In this document: one piece after another, positions 40,519 through 50,179 of the stretch
How positions within the stretch are numbered: the first letter of the stretch is position 1
Layout: each line of letters begins with the position of its first letter
Origin: an uncultured Prochlorococcus sp.
Lineage (GTDB): Bacteria; Cyanobacteriota; Cyanobacteriia; PCC-6307; Cyanobiaceae
Assembly: GCA_902600475.1 (NCBI GenBank)
Contig: CACKJM010000010.1
Coordinates: forward strand, 1 to 63,827
Length of the DNA stretch: 63,827 nt
Direction of reading: 5' to 3'
Made by a program: the position numbers and the translations under genes
Notes under the pieces: model-generated
The model's database searches: none
Seen by the model: the letters and a program-made list of their open reading frames with translations, nothing else
Told to the model about the DNA's origin: nothing

Positions 40519-40905
40519 GTGTCAACATCTTCATCAACTGCAGCAGAAAGAGACTTTAAGAGAGAATTCTTAAAAATTGTTTTTGTTTTATTTGGAGTTT
40601 TATTGATTTGTTTTTCAATATTTTTCGTAAATCATAGTGAAAATAACAAATATATTATTGAAACTCTTGAGCTTAATGGCTCTGCTGAGGAAGGAGATGC
40701 TCTTTTTAAGATGAATTGTGTTGGATGTCATGGAATTACAGCAAGAGGATTAGTAGGCCCAGACTTACATTCAATAACTCAACGTTTGAATGATAAAGAG
40801 ATAATAAAACAAGTTACCGGAGGCCTGACTCCTCCTATGCCAAGTTTTGAAATTGACCCTGTAAATATGTCCAATTTATTAAAATATCTTCATAGCCTTG
40901 AATAA
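40519..40905 (+). CDS. cytM: membrane-anchored c-type cytochrome, probable cytochrome cM
   Basis: 128 aa. One membrane helix near residues 19-37 is followed by a small soluble haem domain. The haem site is CVGCH (C67-V-G-C70-H71) and the likely axial Met is M107 in LTPPMPSF. The size, anchor and TPPMPSF segment fit cytochrome cM, which in other cyanobacteria modulates respiratory and photosynthetic electron flow and is stress-induced. It starts with GTG and is separated from petG by divergent promoters in about 55 bases. A cytochrome c6-like role is less likely because of the uncleaved anchor. Confidence 0.85.
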   Translation: MSTSSSTAAERDFKREFLKIVFVLFGVLLICFSIFFVNHSENNKYIIETLELNGSAEEGDALFKMNCVGCHGITARGLVGPDLHSITQRLNDKEIIKQVTGGLTPPMPSFEIDPVNMSNLLKYLHSLE

Positions 40906-40907
40906 TT

Positions 40908-41654
40908 TTGGGGAAAAATTTTTCTAATTTAAAGGTAATTTTAGTTGAACCAAATGGCCCTTTAAATGTAGGAAGCGTTGCTAGACTATGCAGTAATTTT
41001 GAAGTTGATGAATTAAGAATTGTTTCTCCTAAATGCGACATATTTTCTTTAGAAGCAAAAAAAATGGCTCTTAAAGGTCAAAAATTTCTTAAACATTGTA
41101 GAGTTTTTGATGATCTTCAAAAAGCAATTTTTGATTGTGATTTGGTTCTAGCCTCTTGTGGAAGGATTGATGTAAATAAAGATTCATTTTTTGTATCTTC
41201 TGAAGATATATTTGATTGGACTTTATCCTTTAAGAAGATAAATAATTTAGCAATTATATTTGGAAGAGAAGATAGAGGTTTAACTAACAGTGAATTGCTT
41301 CTAGCAAATAAAACTTTTAATATTCCAACTTCTCAGAATAATCCTTCATTAAATCTTTCTCACGCTGTTTCAATAGTTTTGTATGAATTAAATAAGTCTT
41401 CTAAAAAGAATTTAAATAATGAATTAAAAGTTTTTAACTTGGCATCAACGAAAGAAGTACATGATACATTTGTGGAAATAGAGGAAATGCTTTTGCGAGT
41501 TGGATACCTCTTAAAACATACCTCTAAGGCAAAAATCAGTAAATTTAAGAATTTTATCTTGAGGGCAAATACATCAAAACAGGAAATAAATGTTTTACGA
41601 GGAATTGTTCATCAAATGACTTGGTTTTTGGACAATTCAAAAAAAAATAAGTAA
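40908..41654 (+). CDS. trmJ: tRNA/rRNA methyltransferase, SpoU family (TrmJ-type)
   Basis: SPOUT (alpha/beta-knot) 2'-O-methyltransferase. Motif 1 is LVEPNGPLNVGSVARL, motif 2 LAIIFGREDRGLTNSEL, and motif 3 PSLNLSHAVSIVLYEL; together these mark the TrmH/TrmJ group. TrmJ methylates tRNA position 32. A C-terminal extension with EMLLRVGYL and INVLRGIVHQM matches the TrmJ dimer tail. The start is TTG, 2 bases after the cytochrome stop, so expression is probably coupled. Substrate assignment to TrmJ rather than another SPOUT enzyme is moderate. Confidence 0.88.
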   Translation: MGKNFSNLKVILVEPNGPLNVGSVARLCSNFEVDELRIVSPKCDIFSLEAKKMALKGQKFLKHCRVFDDLQKAIFDCDLVLASCGRIDVNKDSFFVSSEDIFDWTLSFKKINNLAIIFGREDRGLTNSELLLANKTFNIPTSQNNPSLNLSHAVSIVLYELNKSSKKNLNNELKVFNLASTKEVHDTFVEIEEMLLRVGYLLKHTSKAKISKFKNFILRANTSKQEINVLRGIVHQMTWFLDNSKKNK

Positions 41655-41771
41655 GTATAAATTTGATTAGTTATTAATCACGTCTTGTTTTAATTTGATA
41701 GGGATATTTACTAAAAACATTTTCTGAAGTAACATCTATTGATTATTTGAATATTTAAGAAAACTAAAACT

Positions 41772-42860
41772 GTGCCTACAACAAAGAAAAGAAGAGTTTT
41801 TCCTTTTACAGCAGTAATTGGTCAAGAAGAAATGAAATTGGCTCTCCTGTTAAATGTTATTGATCCAAGAATTGGCGGAGTGATGATAATGGGTGATAGA
41901 GGGACTGGAAAGTCTACTACAATCAGAGCCTTAGCTGATTTGTTGCCTGCAATCGATGTTGTTAAAGACGATCCATATAATAGTTCACTAGTCGATCCTG
42001 ATTTACAAAGTAAAGAAGTTTTGGAAAAAATTACTCTAGGAGAAAATCTTGAGAGTATTCAAAAACAAGTACCTATGGTTGACTTGCCTTTAGGGGCTAC
42101 TGAAGACAGGCTTTGTGGAACCATTGATATAGAGAAGGCTTTGAGCGAAGGTGTTAAGGCATTTGAACCAGGATTATTAGCCAAAGCTAATAGGGGTTTA
42201 CTGTATGTTGATGAAGTGAATTTACTTGATGATCATTTAGTTGATGTACTTTTAGATTCGGCCGCTTCCGGATGGAATACAGTTGAAAGGGAGGGGGTCT
42301 CAGTTCGACACCCCGCTAGGTTTGTCCTTATTGGTTCAGGAAATCCAGAAGAAGGTGAATTAAGGCCTCAACTATTGGACAGGTTTGGAATGAGTGTTGA
42401 AGTTAAGACAGTTAGAGATGCTGAATTAAGAGTTCAAGTAGTTGATCAAAGAACTTCTTTTGATGATAATCCTGATGAGTTTTCATTGAGTGTTGAGAAA
42501 CAACAGGATGAACTTCAACAGAAAGTTATTAAAGCACAAGAAATATTAAATTCTGTTCAAATGGACGATGACTTAAGATTGAATATTTCTGCAATATGCG
42601 GAGAATTAGATGTTGATGGTTTACGTGGAGATATTGTTACAAATAGGTCCGCAAGGGCAATTGCAGCCTTTGAAGGAAGAACTGAAGTGCAAGAAGATGA
42701 CATAGCAAGGGTTATTTCCTGTTCTTTAAGACATAGACTTAGAAAAGATCCCTTGGAACAAGTTGATTCAGGTGAAAGAGTTATCCAAGCTTTTTGTAAG
42801 GTATTTGATTTAGATGAAAAAGAAAATTTTTCAAAATTTCAATTGTCTGCAGAAGCTTAA
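41772..42860 (+). CDS. chlI: magnesium chelatase ATPase subunit I
   Basis: AAA+ subunit of Mg-chelatase, which inserts Mg2+ into protoporphyrin IX on the chlorophyll branch. Walker [15 protein letters not shown] is at about 41-54, Walker [13 protein letters not shown] near 146, followed by the ChlI insert and [22 protein letters not shown] with the arginine finger region. The 362 aa length is typical. The gene starts with GTG and is followed 5 bases later by ruvC. Confidence 0.97.
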   Translation: MPTTKKRRVFPFTAVIGQEEMKLALLLNVIDPRIGGVMIMGDRGTGKSTTIRALADLLPAIDVVKDDPYNSSLVDPDLQSKEVLEKITLGENLESIQKQVPMVDLPLGATEDRLCGTIDIEKALSEGVKAFEPGLLAKANRGLLYVDEVNLLDDHLVDVLLDSAASGWNTVEREGVSVRHPARFVLIGSGNPEEGELRPQLLDRFGMSVEVKTVRDAELRVQVVDQRTSFDDNPDEFSLSVEKQQDELQQKVIKAQEILNSVQMDDDLRLNISAICGELDVDGLRGDIVTNRSARAIAAFEGRTEVQEDDIARVISCSLRHRLRKDPLEQVDSGERVIQAFCKVFDLDEKENFSKFQLSAEA

Positions 42861-42865
42861 TTAAA

Positions 42866-43339
42866 GTGAGAATAATTGGGATTGATCCTGGATTAGCTAG
42901 AGTTGGTTATGGAATTATTGAAATAGTAAATGAAAAAAAGATATTCTTAGATTGTGGCGTTATTGAGACAAGTAAAGATAAAAAAGAAGAAGATAGACTT
43001 TATGAGATATTTAAAGATCTTAATGAACTAATAAATCATTGGAATCCAACCTTAGCAGCGGTAGAAAAATTTTTCTTTTATAGATCGAGTACTACTATTA
43101 GTGTGGTGCAGGCTAGAGGCGTAATTATGATGGTTTTGGCTTCTAAAAAAATTCATGTTAGTGAATATTCCCCTGCTCAGATAAAGTTAACTATTACTGG
43201 GTCTGGAAAGGCATCTAAGAAAGAAGTTCTTGATGCTGTTATGTATAGCTTAGATCTTAACAAACCTCCAAAACCTGATGATTCAGCAGATGCATTGGCC
43301 ATAGCACTCACAAAACTAAATGAAGAAGGTTTCTACTGA
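42866..43339 (+). CDS. ruvC: Holliday junction endonuclease RuvC
   Basis: 157 aa resolvase. Acidic active-site residues are visible: D7 in [15 protein letters not shown]67 in AAVEKFFF, and D138/D139/D142 in [14 protein letters not shown]. It cuts junctions processed by RuvAB. Start is GTG, 5 bases after chlI, so the pair is probably co-transcribed. The final [13 protein letters not shown] is a short tail, as usual. Confidence 0.96.
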   Translation: MRIIGIDPGLARVGYGIIEIVNEKKIFLDCGVIETSKDKKEEDRLYEIFKDLNELINHWNPTLAAVEKFFFYRSSTTISVVQARGVIMMVLASKKIHVSEYSPAQIKLTITGSGKASKKEVLDAVMYSLDLNKPPKPDDSADALAIALTKLNEEGFY

Positions 43340-43348
43340 GGATTTAAT

Positions 43349-43906
43349 ATGACTATCTTTGAGAAAAAGAAATTGGAGAGGGAAAGGTTTAGAAAAATAA
43401 GAGATGAGATTTCTCTTAATCAAAGAGAAAATGTAGCAAAGAATGTAGGACTATATGTTGATTCATTTGTTAAGGGATATAAAAATATTGGTTATATAGC
43501 AATATATTGGCCTTTAAAAAATGAAGTTGATATACGAAGTCTCAAGGAAAAAATTTCTTTAGCTTTGCCTAAATGTAATGATAAAAAAGAGTTGTTATTT
43601 TATTCATGGGATGAAAAACCTCTTACCAAAGATTCTGAGGGGATACTAAGTCCAAATAATTCTTCCCCATTAAGTTATTTCCAGATAAGCATGATACTTG
43701 TTCCATGTCTTTCCGTTGATAAAAATTTAACAAGATTAGGTTATGGGGGAGGTTATTTTGATAAATTAAGGAGAGATAATGAATGGCGAAATGTTCCATG
43801 TATAGGAGTATTAACTTCTAATTGTGTAAGTACAATTCCATTAACCAGAGCTGAGTGGGATATTCCTTTATCGGGCTTTATCACAGAAAAAGAAATATTT
43901 GTATAA
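43349..43906 (+). CDS. 5-formyltetrahydrofolate cyclo-ligase
   Basis: MTHFS/YgfA family, converts 5-formyl-THF to methenyl-THF with ATP and so recycles an inhibitory folate. The ATP/phosphate loop is LTRLGYGGGYFDKL near residues 130-143, and KKLERERFRKIRDEIS is the usual N-terminal start. Upstream YWPLKNEVDI contains the conserved active-site segment. 185 aa is normal. It follows ruvC by 9 bases and precedes sufE by 38. Confidence 0.92.
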   Translation: MTIFEKKKLERERFRKIRDEISLNQRENVAKNVGLYVDSFVKGYKNIGYIAIYWPLKNEVDIRSLKEKISLALPKCNDKKELLFYSWDEKPLTKDSEGILSPNNSSPLSYFQISMILVPCLSVDKNLTRLGYGGGYFDKLRRDNEWRNVPCIGVLTSNCVSTIPLTRAEWDIPLSGFITEKEIFV

Positions 43907-43944
43907 TAAAAACCTATTAAGTGATTAATTTATAGTTTTAAATA

Positions 43945-44364
43945 ATGGAAAATCAGGAAAAATACAATAACTTATCACAATTAGTAGAAAAGTTGAAGAA
44001 ATCAGAAGATCCAAAAAGAAAATATGAATACATTTTGTGGTTAGGCAAAAAATTAAAAGAACCAAATGGTGAAATCCTTGTTGAAGAAAATAAAGTTAAG
44101 GGATGCGTTTCAGAAGTTTTTGTTAAGGCAAATATTAAAAGCGGTAAATTATTTTGGGAAGGATATTCTGATGCCTTAATAACCAAGGGTTTATTAGCAT
44201 TTTTAATAACTGGGTTGAATGAATTAACACCAAATGAGGTTATTAAAATAGATAAGAAATTTATTGAAGATACTGGTTTGAAAGCAAGCTTAACCCCTTC
44301 ACGATCAAATGGTTTTTTAAATATATTATTGAAAATGCAGTCTCAAGCAAATGAATTTTTGTAG
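43945..44364 (+). CDS. sufE: SufE-type cysteine desulfurase activator
   Basis: 139 aa sulfur acceptor that takes persulfide from SufS for Fe-S cluster assembly. The sulfur-accepting Cys is C54 in VKGCVSEVFV, preceded by YEYILWLGKKL. The second half has the SufE region KGLLAFLITGLNELTP and DTGLKASLTPSRSNGFLNIL. The 44-base gap to hom suggests the genes may be in one transcript. Confidence 0.94.
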   Translation: MENQEKYNNLSQLVEKLKKSEDPKRKYEYILWLGKKLKEPNGEILVEENKVKGCVSEVFVKANIKSGKLFWEGYSDALITKGLLAFLITGLNELTPNEVIKIDKKFIEDTGLKASLTPSRSNGFLNILLKMQSQANEFL

Positions 44365-44408
44365 GCCTAATAATATAAAATTAAACTCAAAGTTAAAAGA
44401 AATAAAAA

Positions 44409-45710
44409 ATGAGAAAATGCAAAATTGGAATTGTAGGTTTTGGAACTGTTGGTTCAGGGATTTATAAAATATTAAGTTCTGAAGTTGATTCACATCCAAT
44501 TCTAAAAGAAATAGAAATTGCAAAAATAGCAGTTAAAGATCTTAGTAAAAAAAGGGATATTGAGCTAGATAATAATTTATTAACTGATGATCCATTTAAA
44601 ATAATTAATGACCCCACTATAGATGTAATTGTTGAAGTGATGGGTGGGGTTGATTTGGCGAAAGATATTATTCTGCAATCATTAAAATTAGGTAAATCTG
44701 TTGTTACAGCTAATAAAGCAGTCATTGCAAGATATGGAGAAGAAATATATAAAACTGCATCTAAAGAAGGAGTTTATATATTGTCAGAGGCGGCAGTTTG
44801 CGGGGGGATTCCTATAATTGAACCCTTAAAAAGATCATTAAAAAGTAACAGTATAAAAAAAATGGTTGGGATAATAAATGGCACAACAAATTTTATTCTT
44901 TCAAAGATGACAAATGAAAAAGCTGATTATAAAGAGACCTTAAAAATGGCCCAAAGCCTTGGGTATGCGGAATTTGATCCAACTGCTGATGTTGAGGGTC
45001 ATGATGCTGCAGATAAGATTTCAATTCTTAGTGAACTTGCATTTGGAGGGAAAATCAAAAGAGAGGAGATTCATTCTGAGGGCATTAGTAAAATTAATCT
45101 AAAGGATATCGAATATGCCAATAAATTAGGGTTTGAAATAAAACTTTTAGCGCTCTCCGAAAGGGGACAAATTAACAGTAATGATTCACTAGCTTTGAAT
45201 ATTTGGGTAGGACCTTCTTTGATTCCAAAATCTCATCCATTAGCAACAGTTAAGGGAGTTAATAATGCCTTATTGATAGAGGCTGATCCTCTTGGAGAGA
45301 TAATGTTATACGGTCCAGGTGCAGGGAGTGGCCCAACTGCTGCATCAGTAGTATCAGATATATTAAATCTGCATGCCGCCTCAGTTAAAAATAATAATTC
45401 AATCGATCCATTATTATCTTTTTATTTCTGGAGAAACTGTCATATCATCGAATCTTCACAAATAAATAAAAAAAATTACCTTAGAATTATTTGTCTTGAT
45501 AGTCCAGGTGTAATAGGAAAGATTGGAGATATTTTTGGAAAGAATAATGTATCAATCGAATCAATTGTTCAACTTGATGCAAGTGAGGACAAAGCTGAAA
45601 TTGTCGTTATTACTCATGAGGTGAATAATGGAGATTTTGAGAGATCGAAAGATGAAATAAATTCGCTAAATGAAGTCAAAATTATTGCAAGTCAATTAAG
45701 TTGTATTTAA
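44409..45710 (+). CDS. hom: homoserine dehydrogenase
   Basis: Reduces aspartate semialdehyde to homoserine for threonine, methionine and isoleucine. NAD(P) loop is IGIVGFGTVGSGIYKIL at residues 5-21, ANKAVIARYG is the nucleotide/substrate contact, and MVGIINGTTNFILSKM plus AEFDPTADVEGHDAADK form the catalytic region. A C-terminal ACT domain (ICLDSPGVIGKIGDIF) should bind threonine as feedback inhibitor. At 433 aa it is a monofunctional form. Confidence 0.97.
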   Translation: MRKCKIGIVGFGTVGSGIYKILSSEVDSHPILKEIEIAKIAVKDLSKKRDIELDNNLLTDDPFKIINDPTIDVIVEVMGGVDLAKDIILQSLKLGKSVVTANKAVIARYGEEIYKTASKEGVYILSEAAVCGGIPIIEPLKRSLKSNSIKKMVGIINGTTNFILSKMTNEKADYKETLKMAQSLGYAEFDPTADVEGHDAADKISILSELAFGGKIKREEIHSEGISKINLKDIEYANKLGFEIKLLALSERGQINSNDSLALNIWVGPSLIPKSHPLATVKGVNNALLIEADPLGEIMLYGPGAGSGPTAASVVSDILNLHAASVKNNNSIDPLLSFYFWRNCHIIESSQINKKNYLRIICLDSPGVIGKIGDIFGKNNVSIESIVQLDASEDKAEIVVITHEVNNGDFERSKDEINSLNEVKIIASQLSCI

Positions 45711-45759
45711 AAAAATAGTTTGCAAATTTCTTCATAGCTTGGTAAACCGAAGAAAGTAA

Positions 45760-46047
45760 GTGTATGGTTTTAGAACCTTAATGATTCATTCAAAAATATT
45801 AGACAGCGAAAAAAATAATTTAATTTCTACTGAAAACCTTTATAAAGGTGCTTGTGTAAAAATTAAAAATAGCAATAAGACTTTTCAAGTAATTGGTTTA
45901 AATATATGTAAAGAAATTTGTTGGGTGAGAGAGTGGCCTTTCGCCTGTGATTCTAAAAAAACATTTGCTTTAGAAATAAATCAAATAACCTTACAAATTT
46001 TCTGCTCAAATAATTCTTCTGAAAAACTAAGTAATTATAAAATATGA
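45760..46047 (+). CDS. small hypothetical protein, conserved-looking
   Basis: 95 aa from a GTG start; a start at the internal ATG 45781 (MIHSKILDSEKNN) would leave 88 residues. The centre resembles a small beta domain: YKGACVKIKNSNKTFQVIG, then ICKEICWVREWPFA with three Trp/Cys features, and TFALEINQITLQIFC. I know no function. Its stop overlaps the next start as ATGA, so it is the first gene of a coupled operon with the peptide-binding protein and permease. Confidence 0.65.
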   Translation: MYGFRTLMIHSKILDSEKNNLISTENLYKGACVKIKNSNKTFQVIGLNICKEICWVREWPFACDSKKTFALEINQITLQIFCSNNSSEKLSNYKI

Positions 46048-47615
46048 AAAAAAAAGTTGTTTTATCAATATTTATTATTTTAATTTCTTTTTTACAGAAT
46101 TCTTGCGGCTCAAAAAGAATATCTAAAAAAATCATAGTAGCAAGTTCTGGAAAAATTGAATCTTTAGATCCAGCCAGAGCAAATACTCTTAAAGCAATTC
46201 AATTGATCAGTTCTCTAGGAGACACATTATATGAATTAAATTCTGAGGGTGAATTAATCCCTGAATTGGCCTCAGGGATGCCAATTATTTCAAAGAATAG
46301 ACTTCAAATAACTATCAATTTAAGAAAAAATGTTTTTTTTCACGATGGAACTGCATTTAACTCAAATGCTATGAAGTTTACCTTTGATAGATTCAAAAGA
46401 ATTGGAACGATGAACTATATTTTAGGAAATAAGATTAAATCGATAGAAACGCCAAGTGAATATTCAGTCATAATAAATTTGAATAAACCATCAAGTTCTT
46501 TAAATGGTTTACTCACATCAGTAAATTTAACTCCAATATCTCCTACATTTTACAAACAATATTCTGATAAGTTTCTGAATGAAAAATTCGTTGGTACTGG
46601 CAAGTATGTGCTGACTAGTTTTTCTAATGAAGTTCAATCAATTGATCCATATTTAAATTATTGGGGTGAAAAGCCCTTAAATAACGGCATTAATTTTGTG
46701 GGATATTCAAATTCATCATCTCTCTTTGGGGCTTTAAAAAGTAAACAAATTGACGTGCTTTTATCAAATTCAATTGATGATAGTCAGAGAAAAAGTTTAA
46801 ATAATTTAAGCAAAAATAAACAGTTTAATGAAGGTAATAGCCCTTTCACTGAATTAAGTTTTATAAGCCTTAAAACTAGTTCTTATCCCCTAAATAATCT
46901 TAATTTAAGACTGGCTTTGGCAAAAAGTCTTAATAGAAAATTGATTAGTGAGAAAGTAAGTTATGGATTAAGGAAGCCATCTAGATCAATTATTCCTCCG
47001 ATATTAAAAAAAGATAATCAAGAACTGTGGCCTAAATACGATTATTTAGATGCAAGAAGGTTATTGCAAAAAGAAAATTATTGCAATGGAAATATTCTAA
47101 AAATACCCCTTACTTATAGATCGAATGTACCAGCTGACAAGCTTATTGCACTGACATGGCAGGAAGAAATTAAAAGTTCTTTGAAAGATTGTATTGATAT
47201 TGAACTCAATGGGGTTGAATCTACAACAGTTTATAAGAATCTAAGTTTAGGAATTTATACGGCAGTTCTTCTTGATTGGACTGGGGCTTATTCAGATCCA
47301 GAGGCCTATCTCACCCCTCTTTTAAGTTGTAATGAAATAGCTGATGGCATATGTAAAAAAGGAGAATCAGTTTACAGCGGTAGTTTTTGGGGATCTAATA
47401 AAGCGGAAAGTTTATTTCTTGAGAGTGAAAAAATAAGTGGAATTAAAAGATTAGAAAAACTTGTTGAAATTGAAAAAATAGCAGCAAGTTCAATACCTTA
47501 TATTCCTATTTGGATATCCTCTCAAAAAGCATGGTCACAAAATAAAATATCAAAACCTATTTTTAATGGTGCAGGAATAATTTCATTGAGTGATCTTGAG
47601 TTAATTAATGAGTAG
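46044..47615 (+). CDS. ABC transporter substrate-binding protein, peptide type
   Basis: 523 aa SBP_bac_5 (DppA/OppA) family. The N-terminal hydrophobic stretch ends at LQNSCGS, which looks like a weak lipobox, so it is probably a lipoprotein. The family opening is SLDPARANTLKAIQLISSLGDTLYE, in parts SLDPARANTLKAIQLI and LGDTLYELNSEGELIPELA; ITINLRKNVFFHDGTAFN is the usual central signature. It binds oligopeptides or nickel-type ligands in other genera. It overlaps the previous gene by 4 bases and the permease gene by 8. Confidence 0.9.
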   Translation: MKKKVVLSIFIILISFLQNSCGSKRISKKIIVASSGKIESLDPARANTLKAIQLISSLGDTLYELNSEGELIPELASGMPIISKNRLQITINLRKNVFFHDGTAFNSNAMKFTFDRFKRIGTMNYILGNKIKSIETPSEYSVIINLNKPSSSLNGLLTSVNLTPISPTFYKQYSDKFLNEKFVGTGKYVLTSFSNEVQSIDPYLNYWGEKPLNNGINFVGYSNSSSLFGALKSKQIDVLLSNSIDDSQRKSLNNLSKNKQFNEGNSPFTELSFISLKTSSYPLNNLNLRLALAKSLNRKLISEKVSYGLRKPSRSIIPPILKKDNQELWPKYDYLDARRLLQKENYCNGNILKIPLTYRSNVPADKLIALTWQEEIKSSLKDCIDIELNGVESTTVYKNLSLGIYTAVLLDWTGAYSDPEAYLTPLLSCNEIADGICKKGESVYSGSFWGSNKAESLFLESEKISGIKRLEKLVEIEKIAASSIPYIPIWISSQKAWSQNKISKPIFNGAGIISLSDLELINE

Positions 47616-48630
47616 AAATTTAAATAAACTACTAAATTATTCCCTATTAAAAATTTCATTAATACCCATAATGTTATGGATAATTTCTTCATTAGTTTTT
47701 ATTTTATTAAGAGTTGCTCCCGGCGATCCTGTAGATGCAATACTTGGATCTGGTGCAGATGAGGTTTCTAGGGAACTTCTAAGAAATAAATTGGGGCTAA
47801 ATGAATCTTTAATAAATCAATATTTTTCATATATTAAAAATATATTGCACTTAAATTTTGGCCAATCTCTTAGTACCCAAGAGCCTGTCCTTAATATTAT
47901 TATTAAGTCATTGCCTGCAAGTCTTGAGCTTGGATTATTTTCAATATTAAGTGCCACACTAATAGGCTTCCCGTTGGGATTACTTGGCTTAAGAAATAGA
48001 GGGAAAAAGACTGATTATATTGCGAGAATATTAGGAATTGCAACATATGCGATACCTCCTTTTTGGGGGGCAATGTTAGCGCAATTATTATTTTCTGTAT
48101 TTTTTAATATTTCTCCAATTGGAGGTAGATTTCCAATATTTCAACAACAACCTCAAATTACAGGTTTTCTAGTTTTAGATAGTATTCTTTCAAATAATAT
48201 TATTGCATTGAAGGATAGTCTTTATCATCTTGCACTTCCTTCGATTACCCTTGGTTTTTTATTAAGTGGTATATTCAGCCGTTCACTAAGAGTAAATTTG
48301 GACAAGACATTAAAAAGTGATTATGTAAATGCTGCTATATGTAGAGGGATATCAAGGAAAAAAATATTTTTAAACCATGCATTGCCTAATGCTCTATTGC
48401 CAATTGTCACTATTTCTGGCTTGACTATGGCCTCATTAGCAGGAGGTGCTCTATTGTTCGAGGTAACTTTTTCATGGCCAGGTATTGCTTTAAGATTACA
48501 TGAAGCTATTTCTCAAAGAGACTATACCTTGGTTCAAGGAATTGTAATTTTTACCTCTATGCTCATAGTCTCTTTAAATCTCTTCGTGGATATTTTAATC
48601 GCATATTTAGATCCACGAATAGAGTACTAA
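47608..48630 (+). CDS. ABC transporter permease, DppB/OppB type
   Basis: 340 aa with six or so membrane helices. N-terminal LRVAPGDPVDAILG is the DppB signature. The binding-protein-dependent permease EAA loop is NAAICRGISRKKIFLNHALPNALLP, shown here as NAAICRGISRKKIFL and NHALPNALLP. Only one permease is present; a second (DppC) and the ATPases are not next to it. Its 3' end overlaps the hydrolase gene on the other strand by 4 bases. Confidence 0.92.
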   Translation: MSRNLNKLLNYSLLKISLIPIMLWIISSLVFILLRVAPGDPVDAILGSGADEVSRELLRNKLGLNESLINQYFSYIKNILHLNFGQSLSTQEPVLNIIIKSLPASLELGLFSILSATLIGFPLGLLGLRNRGKKTDYIARILGIATYAIPPFWGAMLAQLLFSVFFNISPIGGRFPIFQQQPQITGFLVLDSILSNNIIALKDSLYHLALPSITLGFLLSGIFSRSLRVNLDKTLKSDYVNAAICRGISRKKIFLNHALPNALLPIVTISGLTMASLAGGALLFEVTFSWPGIALRLHEAISQRDYTLVQGIVIFTSMLIVSLNLFVDILIAYLDPRIEY

Positions 48631-50177
48631 TTTTTGGAAATTTCTTTTATTGTTTCAAGATCTAAAAGATGGAAATCAAGTCCTAAATCTCTTTGGTTTT
48701 TAATCACATTAGGGATCTTTTGGTCTTTAATATTTTTTAAAAATTCAATTATAAATTTAGTAGATAAATCTTGTACTAATATTGGCTCTGAACCAATAAA
48801 AGTTTCATTTATTTTGAAGACGTCGTTATTTTCTTCATAGCTTTTATTAATTCTTATTGGAGAGAAATGACTTGCCCCTTCAATAATTAGAAATCTATTT
48901 GATGGATTATTTAAAGCATAAAAAACTCTAAATTGTTCATTCATTAATGGTGTAATAAGGTCATAAGTACCACCAATTAGAAGAGTTGGTGTTTTAATGC
49001 CTGTACTATTTTCTTTTGGCCATACTAAACTGCCAAATGAATTAAAACCTATAATCGCACTGGCCTTATTAGAGTTATTTTTCTTAGGGAATGGTATTTC
49101 GCTCAACTGACATTGAAGTAATTTAGATAAATTTGTTACCGCAAAGTCTTTTAATGCCGAATCACATTTGTCCCTTAGTTGATCAGTAGGTTTATTGCCT
49201 TCATATAAAAGTGCTATTAAAGCACCAAGTGAATGCCCCATTAAAATATAAGAATCATTAGGTAAACCAAATTCTCCATTTTTATGGGCTTTTAATACAG
49301 CATCTAAATCTTTAATTCTATATAAGAAAAAGTCTGCACTTCCTGGTATTGTTTCCTTACCTTCGAGTACTTCTATAAATGACTCCAAATTACTTCCTCT
49401 ATGATCTATGAATAATATTGGCCAACCTCTTTTAGCCAATTCGTTTCCTATCCATTTAAAATTATTAATTTCGCCTCCAAGTCCTGGCATAAAAATTATC
49501 AGTTCTTTATCTTCATTTGTTTTATTGCTTTTCCAAATTTCAATTTCAAAAGGTTTCACTCGGTGAGGAGCATAAATATTTTTATCAATTTTTATAAGAT
49601 CTTGAGTTGATTTTTTTTCAGTATTTTTGAAGGCATTTTGGTTCGTTCTTTCAAGTTTATTTAATTTGGACAACAGTTCTTGTTGCATTGATAATTCATT
49701 TTTCCAAGATGAAATTATTAAAATTAGATTATCAATATCTAGTGAAATTTCCTCTGATGATAATGCCTTTATGATGTCTAAAGTTGAAACTTCTTTTTTT
49801 TGATCTAATAAATTTTCTATAGTGTTATATATTTCTGTTCCATTATTGTCATTTGGAACTTTTATGCTTTTGCTTAATTCTGTAAGAATTTTACGCCCTA
49901 TCCAACTTCTTAATATTTCTCTATTTAATCCCTCTTCTTTGAAAACTGGAAATTCTAAAAATTTTGAAAATTCAAAAACTCTTATAAATCCATTTTTTTT
50001 AAACCAATCTATTAATTCTGTTGAATCATCTTTGTATTTTTCTAATTTTGATAATTGTTCTATAGTAAGAGGGATTTCCATCTCCTCAAACTTAATATTT
50101 ATCTTTTCAGCAGCCTTTAAACCATTATAAAAAAATGAACCATAAAAACTAAAAAAAATTATAAAAATGTATTTCAC
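48627..50177 (-). CDS. alpha/beta hydrolase with DUF1400-type N-terminal domain
   Basis: 516 aa, exported: residues 1-20 are a signal peptide. An N-terminal helical domain (about 30-190, IEQLSKLEKY...) is found before a hydrolase fold. It has IIFMPGLGGEINNFKWIG as oxyanion strand, FIDHRGSNLESF, and nucleophile elbow LMGHSLGALIALLYEG with Ser near residue 315. The catalytic Asp/His are probably in LLIGGTYDLITPLMN and IIEGASHFSPI. Predicted extracytoplasmic esterase/lipase; substrate unknown. It converges with the permease and diverges from the MFS gene. Confidence 0.88.
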   Translation of the reverse strand: MKYIFIIFFSFYGSFFYNGLKAAEKINIKFEEMEIPLTIEQLSKLEKYKDDSTELIDWFKKNGFIRVFEFSKFLEFPVFKEEGLNREILRSWIGRKILTELSKSIKVPNDNNGTEIYNTIENLLDQKKEVSTLDIIKALSSEEISLDIDNLILIISSWKNELSMQQELLSKLNKLERTNQNAFKNTEKKSTQDLIKIDKNIYAPHRVKPFEIEIWKSNKTNEDKELIIFMPGLGGEINNFKWIGNELAKRGWPILFIDHRGSNLESFIEVLEGKETIPGSADFFLYRIKDLDAVLKAHKNGEFGLPNDSYILMGHSLGALIALLYEGNKPTDQLRDKCDSALKDFAVTNLSKLLQCQLSEIPFPKKNNSNKASAIIGFNSFGSLVWPKENSTGIKTPTLLIGGTYDLITPLMNEQFRVFYALNNPSNRFLIIEGASHFSPIRINKSYEENNDVFKINETFIGSEPILVQDLSTKFIIEFLKNIKDQKIPNVIKNQRDLGLDFHLLDLETIKEISKN

Positions 50178-50179
50178 TA

